Positions 9,007 through 18,044 of a stretch of 20,528 nucleotides of DNA are shown piece after piece. This DNA comes from Apostichopus californicus (taxonomy: Eukaryota; Echinodermata; Holothuroidea; Aspidochirotida; Stichopodidae), in assembly GCA_020650975.1 (NCBI GenBank), contig JAIPMN010016731.1, positions 1-20,528 on the forward strand, given 5' to 3'. How positions within the stretch are numbered: position 1 is the first letter of the stretch; the number at the start of each line of letters is the position of its first letter. The notes beneath the pieces were generated by a model. That model worked only from the letters and a program-made list of their open reading frames with translations, did not search any database and was not told the origin of the DNA. A program made the position numbers and the translations under genes.

Positions 9007-10825
9007 GTAAGTATGTGTCTCTGAGAATATGAAGTGATATGGATATAAATGGGTTCTGAGCTGCATATTCGTTCGAACTGGTTAACAATTCTTGAATCTG
9101 ATTTGTCTGTCATCATCGGCTGACCAAGCATCTAACCTATGGATAATGCATGGTAAACTCACCGGCATATTAATATAAGTTTTAAAAAAGAGAAGTATCT
9201 TTGCAAGCTTAACCCCAATCCCGGCTAGCTGCCTAAGCTAATTAAAAGCAACCAAATCACAAACCTTCTGTGAACCAATCATATTAAGTATGGTATGACA
9301 ACTATCCCTCGATTTAAACCTGGACCAAATGAGGACCAGAATTTCCCAGAAAGCTGGTTTTCAGGCTGAAATATACTACCAGTAGGGTGTGAGCAACATC
9401 GATAACCTCATTAAGCAATGCTGGCATTAATGTCATTAATATTATGGCATTAAGCAGCCATGAAAACCAAAATAGGCCTAACATAAGTAATAGTTTCAGA
9501 AGTTATTGGAGAATTCAAATGAACAAAGGAGGCTACTTTCAAGTGTCCAGAGAGCTCTGATCCAAGGAATCGAACTAACAGAAGACATTTATACACAAAA
9601 GTCTGTTGACTAGCCAACGTCACAACACTTTATGTTAATAATTACATAATGTCACTGACACGCCTAGGCATGTCATTACTGATTGGGAATACAACAGAAA
9701 ACTAAGCAATGCACGTTTCAAGGAACATTAAACGTCATTCTACGAAAGTAATATTTCATGTCCTGGTTTTTCACACCTATTTCCATTCGATCAAATGTTA
9801 AAGTCATTGTCCTAGAAAACTCAACCGTTTGTTTAAGAACTTTCTTGATGGAATGTGTTTATGACTTAGCACAGTATGTCGTGTAACTATGGACCTTGCC
9901 TTAATATTTGGTTTTCCGAAGGATTTCTTGGTTGTGAAAGCACCAACTTAAAAAATACTACTGGAGTTGCCTGACTTGGTACATGGCACATCATGTGCAC
10001 TAACATTACTAAATATATGCCCATGGACTATTATGTTAGTTACATACATCCTGCGATTTTCAAACACTTGGATTTTAAAATGACGCGCCTTGCACGAGAG
10101 CCGTACGTAAGTATTACTACAATGTAACAATTAAGCCTTGTAGCTGCATACTGTAACATTAGACTATGCAGGCCTTGTCTATCTGCCTGATGTTTAAGTC
10201 TTACTCTTAGTGACTGGTCTTACAGAGATCGATTTCGCTTTCGTCTTTTCAGAACTGTAGTGAGAGTTATAGACATTTTATGTGGTGCAGGACACTGTTC
10301 ATGATTAATCATGGTGGGTTGCGGAAATTCTCTGGTAGTGAAAACTGATTTCCTTAATCGTTTCTGATCACTAATTTCCAAGAAACAGAGGGTAAGCCAA
10401 GGGTATACAGCACGTACATTGCAGCAACATAAGCGAGAATGCAGTATGCCCACATGCACAGTATACACGTTGTACTCCAGCTAGCTAGCTAGCGAGGTAG
10501 GAAGCAAGAGTGGTCGCTTTCCAAACTTTCCAAGCTTCGTTGGAAGTGTTGAACACTTACAGCAAATAAGCTAGTCGTCCGTCGAACCACATAAGAAGGG
10601 TTTAAGGTTGTCAGACATGATTTTTGGTTGTCTTGCACTATCGGATGACCTTTAAATTTGAGCCCTGCTCTGAGATGAATAATTTTTATTGAGTGGGGTA
10701 CATATAACACTATCACTGGACGCACTCAGCCCATGGCATTATGCATTGCTTGAGCTATAACCCCATTGGTATATTATCCTGCAATAAATGCATGTTAGAC
10801 CGTTGATTAACCCCAAGCTCATCAA
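9007..10825. other. 5' part of the large intron; no gene recognised
   Basis: For the minus-strand gene this lies between exon A1 (11324) and exon Bx (8378). It contains a tRNA-like box pair (9566-9617) and a CTAGCTAGCTAGC run near 10481-10493. Open frames of 60-82 codons on the minus strand (9948-10130, 10220-10468, 10489-10725) lack credible splice connection or motifs. Confidence 0.45.
9566..9617 (-). other. tRNA-like Pol III box pair, possible SINE head
   Basis: On the minus strand TTGGCTAGTCAACAG (9617-9603) resembles an A box, and GTTCGATTCC (9575-9566) is a perfect B box. The two start about 42 nt apart, close to tRNA spacing. The acceptor arms do not pair and the T stem is broken, so this is not a functional tRNA gene. 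A tRNA pseudogene or the head of a decayed tRNA-derived SINE fits best. No tail or target duplication was identified. Confidence 0.3.
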
Positions 10826-10946
10826 TGTGATGGAAGTGAGAAGATTTCATCTTGTTGACGATGGATACAAGCAAGCTATTATAGGAATGAGGTATCAGAC
10901 TGAACTTTCAACAAGCAGTGATGTGAACACACAGTCTATAAACAAC

Positions 10947-11196
10947 TCATGGTAGTACAAATGAAGCACGGTCAACAACAAAAAGGAGTTTACCCCTGTT
11001 CGACCTCGCAAGAGGTCCTATGGGGGAAAATAATAAGGTTTTGTAGAATAGACACTTTTTTTTCTAGGGAAAGTTGTCTATTATTCAGTCAGGGAAGATG
11101 CTGAGAAGTGAAGTATTTTTCAATTACATTGTACAGAAGCCATAAATAAACAAGAGGTCGGAAGAAAAAAAAAGTGTCTATTCATGGTAGTACAAA
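10947..11196. mobile_element. 220-bp insertion in unit 1 with 15-bp target duplication
   Basis: TCATGGTAGTACAAA occurs at 10947-10961 and again at 11182-11196. Other units have this sequence only once, so 10962-11181 is an insertion. Inside, CCCC...GACCTC-GCAA-GAGGTC...GGGG (10993-11026) can form a hairpin with a GCAA loop. AATAGACACTTTTTTTTC (11047-11064) is inverted as GAAAAAAAAAGTGTCTATT (11164-11182), the latter ending at the insertion boundary. A 15-bp duplication suggests LINE-type retrotransposition, while the inverted repeats suggest a foldback DNA element. The class is unresolved. It sits in the intron downstream of exon A1 and does not touch splice sites. Confidence 0.7.
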
Positions 11197-11323
11197 AGCT
11201 ATTCTATAATGCTTATAATAGCCTGATTATAAGATTACCAATGTATGAGATAGCAAGTAACATAGCTGATTACACTAGTACAACAATGGGTCTATATGCT
11301 CTAAGTTACTCATAAAATCTTAC

Positions 11324-11366
11324 TTTTCTCGTTTTGCTCTTCTAGTTTATTCTTCATTTCTGTCTC
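11324..11366 (-). CDS. Coiled-coil exon A1 (43 nt)
   Basis: The acceptor is TTCACCCTTAG and the donor GTAAGATTT. It reads ETEMKNKLEEQNEK plus one base (A). Met is at heptad d and Leu at a of the next heptad. At nucleotide level it is identical to A3, A4 and A5. In the transcript it is the last A exon of the array and is spliced over a 2945-nt intron to exon Bx, whose first two bases TT complete an Ile codon. Confidence 0.82.
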
Positions 11367-11819
11367 CTAAGGGTGAAGAAAAAGAATCATCAAACAAAAG
11401 ATTCATTGAAGCCATCAATTGTATTATGACATTTATAATTAACACAGTTCATTACCACTGCTTCTAGTGTGTGTTAAACAATACTTTTCATATCAATTGA
11501 TAAAAAACATCACAAGAATGTTTCTGTAGAGGTGAAGCCCAACACAGCTCACATTGTACTGTTATTATGTATCTTGCAAGATGCTCTCTAAATGATCAGC
11601 CTCCTCCTAAAAACAACAAGCAATCAGATATGGTAGGACACTCATGTTTTAAATATTGATAGAATCCACTTTAATCTTACAACATGAAGACAATTTACTT
11701 GTACTGAAAGAAGGCAAATCCTCAAATAAAATTTCTCATGGAATCACCCTCAACCAATGATCACAATTCACTGGCAACTTCAAGTTTGTGGAATTTAATG
11801 GATAAACTTTAATACACAC

Positions 11820-11902
11820 CTGTGTTTCTTTCTGCTCCAGTTGTTCTTTAAGATAACTCACTTCTTCCTTTCTTTGTGTCAATTCTGTTTGACTGTTATT
11901 TA
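11820..11902 (-). CDS. Coiled-coil exon B1 (83 nt)
   Basis: The acceptor is TTTCTTTCAACAG and the donor GTGTGTATT. After two bases completing Ile it codes 27 residues beginning NNSQTELTQRKEEVSYLKEQ. Compared with the other copies it has Gln-Arg-Lys in the second heptad where they have Glu-Arg-Glu, and Tyr where B2 and B4 have Asn and B3 has His. The core a positions (I, L, V, L) are unchanged. Confidence 0.82.
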
Positions 11903-12460
11903 CTGTTGAAAGAAATAGAAATGTACAACCAAATCAGTGGAGCATATTGCTTCTTTATCTTAAATTAGTATAGCAAGCAATAACTACAAATTGCTTTGGT
12001 TGGCAGTACGTTATCTGTGTCTGCTTTCAAAGGAAATCAAATTCAGCCATAATCACTGACCCAAACAATGCAGACACTTATCAATAACAATATCACCAAA
12101 CAGCTTAGAATACATTCATGTGTTGAGCTTAGCCTTCTCTTTATTCACACTGTATAGGAAGCTCTTTCTAAACAGAATCTTGATATATGGAGATGGGACA
12201 GAAGATTTTGTCTGACATGTACAGTAATAGACATGAGCAAGCACATCTAGAATCAGGAGTGTGGTATTAGATTGAACTTTCAACAAGCAGTGATGTGAAC
12301 ACACAGTCTATATACAAATTATTATAGTACAAAAGCTATTTTACATTGCTTATAATAGCCTGATTATAAGATTACCAATGTATGAGATAGCAAGTAACAT
12401 AGCTGATTACACTAGTACAACAATGGGTCTATATGCCTTAAGTTACTCATAAAATCTTAC

Positions 12461-12503
12461 TATTCTCGTTTTGCTCTTCTAGTTTATTCTTCATTTCGGT
12501 CTC
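12461..12503 (-). CDS. Coiled-coil exon A2 (43 nt)
   Basis: This is the only variant A exon. It has two base changes from the other four: a silent ACA to ACC at Thr2, and a change making the last residue Asn instead of Lys (QNEN). The acceptor is CTTCACCATTAG and the donor GTAAGATTT. The Asn is at a g position on the surface, so the coiled coil should tolerate it. Confidence 0.82.
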
Positions 12504-12961
12504 CTAATGGTGAAGTAAAAGAATCATCAAACAAAAGATTAATTTAAGCCATCAATTGTATTATGAAATTTATAATTAACAACACAGTTCATTAACACGG
12601 CTTCTAGTGTGTGTTAAACAATACTTTTCATATCAATTGATGCAAAAACATCACAAGAATGTGCCTGTAGAGGTGAAGCCCAAAAGCTCAAATTATACTG
12701 TTATTTTGTATCTTGCAAGATGCTCTCTAAATGATCAGCCTCCTCCTAAAAACGACAACAAGCAATCAGATATGGTAGGACACTCATGTTTTAAATATTG
12801 ATAGAATCCACCTTAATCTTACAGCATGAAGACAATTTACTTGTACTGAAAGAAGGCAAATCCTCAAATAAAATTTCTATTGGAATCACCCTCAACCCAT
12901 TATCACAATTCACTGGCAACTTCAAGTTTGTGGAATTTAATGGTTACACTTTAATACACAC

Positions 12962-13044
12962 CTGTGTTTCCTTCTGCTCTAGTTGTTCTTTAAGATTACT
13001 CACTTCTTCCTCTCTTTCTTGCAATTCTGTTTGACTGTTATTTA
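12962..13044 (-). CDS. Coiled-coil exon B2 (83 nt)
   Basis: The acceptor is TTTCTTTCAACAG and the donor GTGTGTATT. It codes 27 residues with the second heptad LQEREEE and the third VSNLKEQ, ending in KETQ. The Gln after Leu in LQE is shared with B5 and with no other copy. The frame stays open through the donor into intron, so splice sites rather than a stop set its end. Confidence 0.83.
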
Positions 13045-13595
13045 CTGTTGAAAGAAATAGAAATGTACAACCAACTGTAGCATATTGCTTCTTTATATTA
13101 AATGAGTACAGGAGGCAATAACTACAAATTGCTGTAGTTGGCAGTACATTATCTGTATCTGCTTTCAAAGAAAATTACATTCAGCCATTTTCACTGACCC
13201 AAACAATGCAGATGCTTATCAATAACAATATCACCAAACAGCTTAGAATACATTCATGTGTTGAGCTTAGCCTCCTCTTTATTCACACTGTACAGGAAGC
13301 TCTTTCTAAACAGAAACTTGATATATGGAGATAGGACTGAGAAGATTTCATCTGACATGTAATGGACATTAGCAAGCACATCTAGAATCAGGAATATAGT
13401 ATTAGATTGAACTTACAACAAGCAGTGATGTGAAGACACAGTCTATAAACAACTCATGGTAGTGCAAAAGCTATTCTACATTGCTTATGATAGCCTGATA
13501 ATAAGATTACCAATGTATGAGATAGCAAGTAACATAGCTGATTACACTAGAACGACAATGGGTCTATATGCCCTAAATTACGCATAAAAACTTAC

Positions 13596-13638
13596 TTTTC
13601 TCGTTTTGCTCTTCTAGTTTATTCTTCATTTCTGTCTC
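13596..13638 (-). CDS. Coiled-coil exon A3 (43 nt)
   Basis: Acceptor CTTCACCTGTAG, donor GTAAGTTTT. The coding sequence is identical to A1, A4 and A5. The donor differs slightly from the other units (GTAAGT rather than GTAAGA) and is closer to consensus. Confidence 0.82.
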
Positions 13639-14108
13639 CTACAGGTGAAGTAAAAGAATCATCAAACAAAAGATTCATTGAAGCCATCAATTGTATTATG
13701 ACATTCATAATTAACAACACAGTTCACTAACACTGCTTCTAGTGTGTGTTAAACAATACTTGTCATATTAATTGATGCAAAAACATCACAAGAATGTGTC
13801 TGTAGAGGTGAAGCCAAACACAGCTCACATTGTACTGTTATTTTGTATCTTGCAAGATGCTCTCTAAATGATCAGCCTCCTCAAGCCTCCTCCTAAAAAC
13901 GACAACAAGCAAGCAGATATGGTAGGGCACTCATGTTTTAAATATTGATAGAATCCACTTTAATCTTACAGCATGAAGACAATTTTCTTGTACTGAAAGA
14001 AGGCAAATCCTCAAAGAAAAATTCTATTGGAAACACCCTCAACCCATTATCACAATTCACTGGCAGCATCAAGTTTGTGGAATTTAATAGTTAAACTTTA
14101 ATACATAC

Positions 14109-14191
14109 CTGTCTCTCCTTCTGCTCCAGTTGTTCTTTAAGATGACTCACTTCTCTCTCTCTTTCTGTCAATTCTGTTTGACTGTTATTTA
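14109..14191 (-). CDS. Coiled-coil exon B3 (83 nt)
   Basis: Acceptor TTTCTTTCAACAG, donor GTATGTAT (other B exons except B5 have GTGTGT). The second heptad is LTERERE, the third has His (VSHLKEQ), and the last residues are KERQ. The Arg substitutions make this the most basic of the full-length B copies. Confidence 0.82.
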
Positions 14192-14742
14192 CTGTTGAAA
14201 GAAATAGAAATGTACAACCGACTGTAGCATATTGCTTCTTTATTCTAAATGAGTATAGCAAGCAATAACTACAAATTGCTGTAGTTGGAAGTACATTATC
14301 TGTGTCTGCTTTAAAAGAGAATGAAATTCAGCCATTATCACTGACCCAAACAATGCAGATGCTTATCAATAACAATATCATCAAACAGCTTAGAATACAT
14401 TCATATGTTGAGCTTAGCCTTCTCTTTATTCACACTGTACAGGAAGCTCTTTCTAAACAGAAACTTGATATATGGAGATAGGACTGAGAATATTTGATCT
14501 GACATTTAATGGCCATGAGCAAGCACATCTAGAATCAGGAATGTGGTATTTGATTGAACTTTCAACAAGTAGTGATGTGAACACACAGTCTATATACAAA
14601 TCATTATAGTACAATAGCTATTCTACATTGCTTATGATAGCCTGATAATAAGATTACCAATGTATGAGATAGCAAGTAACATAGCTGATTACACTAGTAC
14701 AACAATGGGTCTATATGCCCTAAGTTACGCATAAAATCTTAC

Positions 14743-14785
14743 TTTTCTCGTTTTGCTCTTCTAGTTTATTCTTCATTTCTGTCTC
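14743..14785 (-). CDS. Coiled-coil exon A4 (43 nt)
   Basis: Acceptor CTTCACCTGTAG and donor GTAAGATTT. The 43 coding bases are identical to A1, A3 and A5. The acceptor is shared with A3, in line with other markers placing units 3 and 4 as the closest pair. Confidence 0.82.
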
Positions 14786-15254
14786 CTACAGGTGAAGTAA
14801 AAGAATCATCAAACAAAAGATTCATTGAAGCCATTAATTGTATTATGACATTTATAATTAACAACACAGTTCATTAATACTGCTTCTAGTGTGTGTTAAA
14901 CAATACTTTTCATATCAATTGATGCATAAACATCACAAGAATGTGTCTGTAGAGGTGAAGCCCAACACAGCTCACATTGTACTGTTATTCTGTATCTTGC
15001 AAGATGCTCTCTAAATAATCAGCCTCCTCAAGCCTCCTCCTAAGAACGACAACAAGCAATCAGATATGGTAGGGCACTCATGTTTAAAATATTGATAGAA
15101 TCCACTTTAATCTTACAGCATGAAGACAATTTTCTTGTACTGAAAGAAGGCAAATCCTCCAATAACATTTCTATTGGAATCACCCTCAACCAATGATCAC
15201 AATTCACTGCAACTTCAAGTTTGTGGAATTTAATGATTAAAGTTTAATACACAC

Positions 15255-15337
15255 CTGTGTCTCCCTCTGCTCCAGTTGTTCTTTCAGATTACTCACTTCT
15301 TCCTCTCTTTCTGCCAATTCTCTTTGACTGTTATTTA
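15255..15337 (-). CDS. Coiled-coil exon B4 (83 nt)
   Basis: Acceptor TTTCTTTCAACAG and donor GTGTGTATT. It begins NNSQRELAEREEEVSNLKEQ. It is the only copy with Arg in place of Thr in the first heptad and with Ala after the Leu, and it has Arg for Lys near the end (QRETQ). All a-position residues are kept. Confidence 0.82.
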
Positions 15338-15800
15338 CTGTTGAAAGAAATAGAAATGTACAACCAAATCAGTGTAGCATATTGCTTCTTTATATTAAAT
15401 GAGTATAGCAAGCGATAACTACAAATTGCTGTAGTTGGCAGTACATTATCTGTGTCTGCTTTAAAAGAGAATGAAATTCAGCCATAATCACTGAACCAAA
15501 CAATGCAGATGCTTATCAATAACAATATCATCAAACAGCTTAGAATACATTCATGTGTTGAGCTTAGCCTTCTCTTTATTCACACTGTATAGGAAGCTCT
15601 TTCTTAACAGAAACTTGATATATGGAGATGGGACTGAGAATATTTCATCTGACATGTAATGGACATGAGCAAGCACATCTAGAATCAGGAATATGGTATT
15701 AGATTGAACTTTCAACAAGCAGTGATGTGAACACACAGTCTATACAAATCATTAGAGTCCAATAGCTATTCTACATTGCTTATGACAGCCTGATAATAAG

Positions 15801-16064
15801 ATTACCAATGTATGAGATAGCAAGTAACATCGCTGATTACACTAGTACAACAATGGATCAATATGTCCTAAGATACTCATAAAATCTGATTACCAATGAA
15901 TGAGATAGCAAGTAACATAGTTGATTAAACTAGTACAACAATGGGTCTATATGTCCTAAGTTACTCATAAAATTTGATTACCAATGTATGAGATAGCAAG
16001 TAACATAGCTGATTACACTAGTACAACAATGGGTCTATATGCCCTAAGTTACTCATAGAATCTT
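15801..16064 (-). repeat. 88-bp sequence triplicated next to the exon A5 donor
   Basis: Blocks starting ATTACCAATG(T/A)ATGAGATAG begin at 15801, 15889 and 15977, each 88 bp. Other units carry the block once. The duplicated segment ends within a few bases of the 5' splice site of exon A5 (donor at 16061-16066). Only the block next to the exon keeps the CTTAC that forms the donor; the extra blocks read CTGATTACC or TTGATTACC there instead. Confidence 0.85.
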
Positions 16065-16066
16065 AC

Positions 16067-16109
16067 TTTTCTCGTTTTGCTCTTCTAGTTTATTCTTCAT
16101 TTCTGTCTC
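16067..16109 (-). CDS. Coiled-coil exon A5 (43 nt)
   Basis: Acceptor TTCACCCTTAG (the same form as A1) and donor GTAAGATTC. The coding sequence is identical to A1, A3 and A4. Downstream of its donor lie the two extra 88-bp blocks, which lengthen the A5-to-B4 intron to about 729 nt, compared with about 551-558 nt in other units. Confidence 0.82.
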
Positions 16110-16571
16110 CTAAGGGTGAAGAAAATAAATCATCAAACAAAAGATTCATTGAAGCCATCAATTGTATTATGCCAATTATAATTAACAAAACAGTTCATTA
16201 ACACTGCTTCTAGTATGCGTTAAACAATACTTGTCATATCAATTGATGAAAAAAACATCACAAGGCTGTGTCTGTAGAGGTGAAGCCCAACACAGCTCAC
16301 ATTGTACTGTTATTTTGTATCTTGCAAGATGCTCTCTAAATGATCAGCCTCCTCCTAAAAACAACAACAAGCAAGCAGATATGGTAGGGCACTCATGTTT
16401 CAAATATTGATGGAAACCAATTTAATATTACAGCATGAAGACAATCTTCTTGTACTGAAAGAAGGCAAATCCTCAAAGAAAAATTCTATTGGAAACACCC
16501 TCAACCCATGATCACAATTCACTGGCAGCATCAAGTTTGTGGAATTTAATGATTAAAGTTTTATTACATAC

Positions 16572-16645
16572 CTTCTTCTCCAGTTGATCTTTCAGATTCC
16601 TCAATTCTCTCTCTCTTTCTTGCAATTCTGTTTTACTGTTATTTA
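16572..16645 (-). CDS. Coiled-coil exon B5 (74 nt), short form
   Basis: Acceptor TTTCTTTCAACAG, donor GTATGTAATA. It codes 24 residues ending LKDQLEKK and is nine bases shorter than B1-B4 at its 3' end. The frame is kept, but the unit has 39 residues, not 42, so the heptad register shifts by three where it joins exon A5. It also has Leu where the other copies have Val in the third heptad (LRNLKDQ). It is the first array exon in the transcript and joins the 31-nt exon at 17274-17304. Confidence 0.8.
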
Positions 16646-16927
16646 CTGTTGAAAGAAATAGAAATGTACTAGCAACTGTATCATATTGCTTCTTTATTCT
16701 AAATGAGTATAGCAAGCGATAACTACAAATTGCTGTAGTTGGAAGTACATTATCTGTGTCTGCTTTAGTAGAGAATCAAATTCAGCCATTATCACTGAAC
16801 CAAACAATGCAGATGCTTATCAATAACAATATCACCAAACAGCTTAGAATACATTCATGTGTTGAGCTTAGTCTTCTCTTTATTCACACTGTACAGGATG
16901 CTATTTCTTAACAGAAAACTTGATATA

Positions 16928-17273
16928 CTGTTTACTTTTAAGAAACAATTCACCTCGATTATATTTGTGGATGCTTTTCTTAGCATCTTCTTGGTTATAA
17001 ACAGAAATTCACAGTCCAGTAAGGGACTCTCACATTTTAACGGTTATTCAAGTCTATGTAGGACTTGTTACTTCTGCCTACTTTAGAAGTATTGTTACTT
17101 TACACTAGACACAGTCTGTAATGTCTATAGTATTAGGTAAGTCACATCTACAGCAGTTCTTAGTATAGATCTTCCGAGTATAAAGTTTGTAGTCATTTAA
17201 CAGTTTCTTTCAGGCTAAATTGATGACACTGTCAACTACCCTGTCATCTCAAATTTATAATTAAATGACTTAC
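16928..17273 (-). other. Intron upstream of exon B5, outside the array
   Basis: Past the array's right edge the sequence no longer resembles the units. It is the 5' part of a 628-nt intron. No other feature is seen. Confidence 0.5.
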
Positions 17274-17304
17274 ATGATGCCTCCAGTATAGCAATTTTAT
17301 CCTC
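17274..17304 (-). CDS. Coiled-coil exon, A-type (31 nt)
   Basis: Acceptor GTTTAG, donor GTAAGT (consensus). It reads EDKIAILEAS plus one base (T), which joins TA of exon B5 as a Leu codon. It enters in phase 0 and leaves in phase 1 like every A exon, but is 12 bases shorter. Ile and Leu occupy heptad a and d, continuing the pattern from 17986-18044. Confidence 0.65.
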
Positions 17305-17985
17305 CTAAACATGGAGGAAAAAAGATAATTTGAATATTAAATTCATAGAGTGCTTAAAATCAAATTAATTATAATAGCATTTTAGTTAAGAAGCTATTTC
17401 TATGCTGTGTTAAACATAGCATGACAAACCACATGGAATAAATAATGTCATTACCAAATCAGTGGCATTAAATGCTGTATCCCTATGAAAGTAGTCCTTA
17501 TTATGCCACCTATTGTAGACATATAAGGTAGATCAAACTGTTAGATCTAATATGATCTTTATCCTCAAGCAATGAAATTAATTCCCCTGGGATGCATGCA
17601 CATACCCACTATGAGTCCTGTACAAGTTGCCTTTCTTTAGATACTATGTTTGCAGGTCTGTTTACATACTTTACTGACCTCAATGCCCATCAACCTCCAC
17701 AAACAAAGTACTTCTAGTGCTTAACATGGAGCACTATTCTGCATACCTTAGAAGGAAATACTGATTCCCTTTATTAGAGACACACACATTAACATATTAC
17801 TAATGTTACCATTGTCACTGAACCAAAACCCATTGGACAGACTGCAGAAAGTTTATCTGAAGTCTACTTTGGTTGTTTGAAGGAAAATAGTTGGTGCATG
17901 CTGTTTTAAAGTTTAATTTATATCCACAGTGAGGGAAATGAGAGCATTTATCTAGCTCTGATTACAGCTTTTCTTTAATACTGAC
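17305..17985 (-). other. Intron between the two upstream exons
   Basis: 681 nt bounded by donor GTCAGTATT and acceptor GTTTAG. No repeat or RNA gene recognised. Confidence 0.45.
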
Positions 17986-18044
17986 CAGATCAGAAATCTG
18001 CTTGTCTTTTGTGCCAATAAGTGTCATTTCTTCCGGTTTTGCAG
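17986..18044 (-). CDS. Coiled-coil exon, B-type (59 nt)
   Basis: Acceptor CTTTCAACACACAG, similar to the array B acceptors (CTTTCAACAG), and donor GTCAGT, which is weaker than the others. Only one of the three frames is open: two bases, then AKPEEMTLIGTKDKQISDL. It enters in phase 1 and leaves in phase 0 like all B exons. Its final part starts the regular heptads (I at a, then I, with L at d). The Lys-Pro-Glu near the start suggests the coiled coil begins about here. The preceding exon was not identified. Confidence 0.6.

Larger units (their letters stand above)
10826..16927 (-). repeat. Tandem array of five ~1.13-kb units, each with one B and one A exon
   Basis: Equivalent points recur at regular spacing. 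The A exons start at 11324, 12461, 13596, 14743 and 16067. The B exons start at 11820, 12962, 14109, 15255 and 16572. CTTGATATA junctions lie at 12179, 13317, 14464, 15614 and 16919. Basic spacing is 1135-1150 bp. The fourth-to-fifth spacing is about 176 bp longer because of an 88-bp triplication, and unit 1 carries a 220-bp insertion. Introns are about as similar as exons between units, so whole genomic segments were duplicated, probably by unequal crossing over, with possible later gene conversion. Both array edges fall at the same point of the unit, near GATATA|TGGA. The left edge (10826-10920) is the most decayed. Confidence 0.9.
7588..18044 (-). other. Partial gene: long coiled-coil protein built of paired small exons
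   Basis: Fourteen minus-strand exons join into 279 codons without a stop (837 nt). In transcript order the sizes are 59/31, 74/43, then 83/43 five times. Every first member of a pair enters in phase 1 and leaves in phase 0, and every second does the opposite. The translation is Glu/Lys/Gln-rich with Leu, Ile or Val at nearly every heptad a position and Leu or Met at several d positions. It has no Pro or Cys in the array section, which fits a continuous two-stranded coiled-coil rod. Introns run from about 450 to 730 nt, except the 2945-nt one between 11324 and 8378. I see no start codon exon, terminator or recognisable globular domain, so the family is unknown. Candidates such as a cytoskeletal, centrosomal or membrane-tethered rod protein cannot be separated. 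Confidence 0.75.

Noticed and set aside
10224-10254. 31-nt minus-strand stretch with good acceptor (CTCTCACTACAG) and donor (GTAAGA)
   Set aside because: No frame connects A1 to Bx through it without a stop. It could only be a non-coding or alternative exon, which cannot be supported here.
10489-10725. 78-codon minus-strand open frame
   Set aside because: No recognised motif, no splice link to the host gene and no initiation context of note.
12116-12304. Minus-strand frame of 62 codons that recurs at 15551-15736
   Set aside because: It lies in the intron between B and A exons. Its recurrence follows from unit duplication, and the equivalent frame is not kept in every unit, so it is not evidence of coding.
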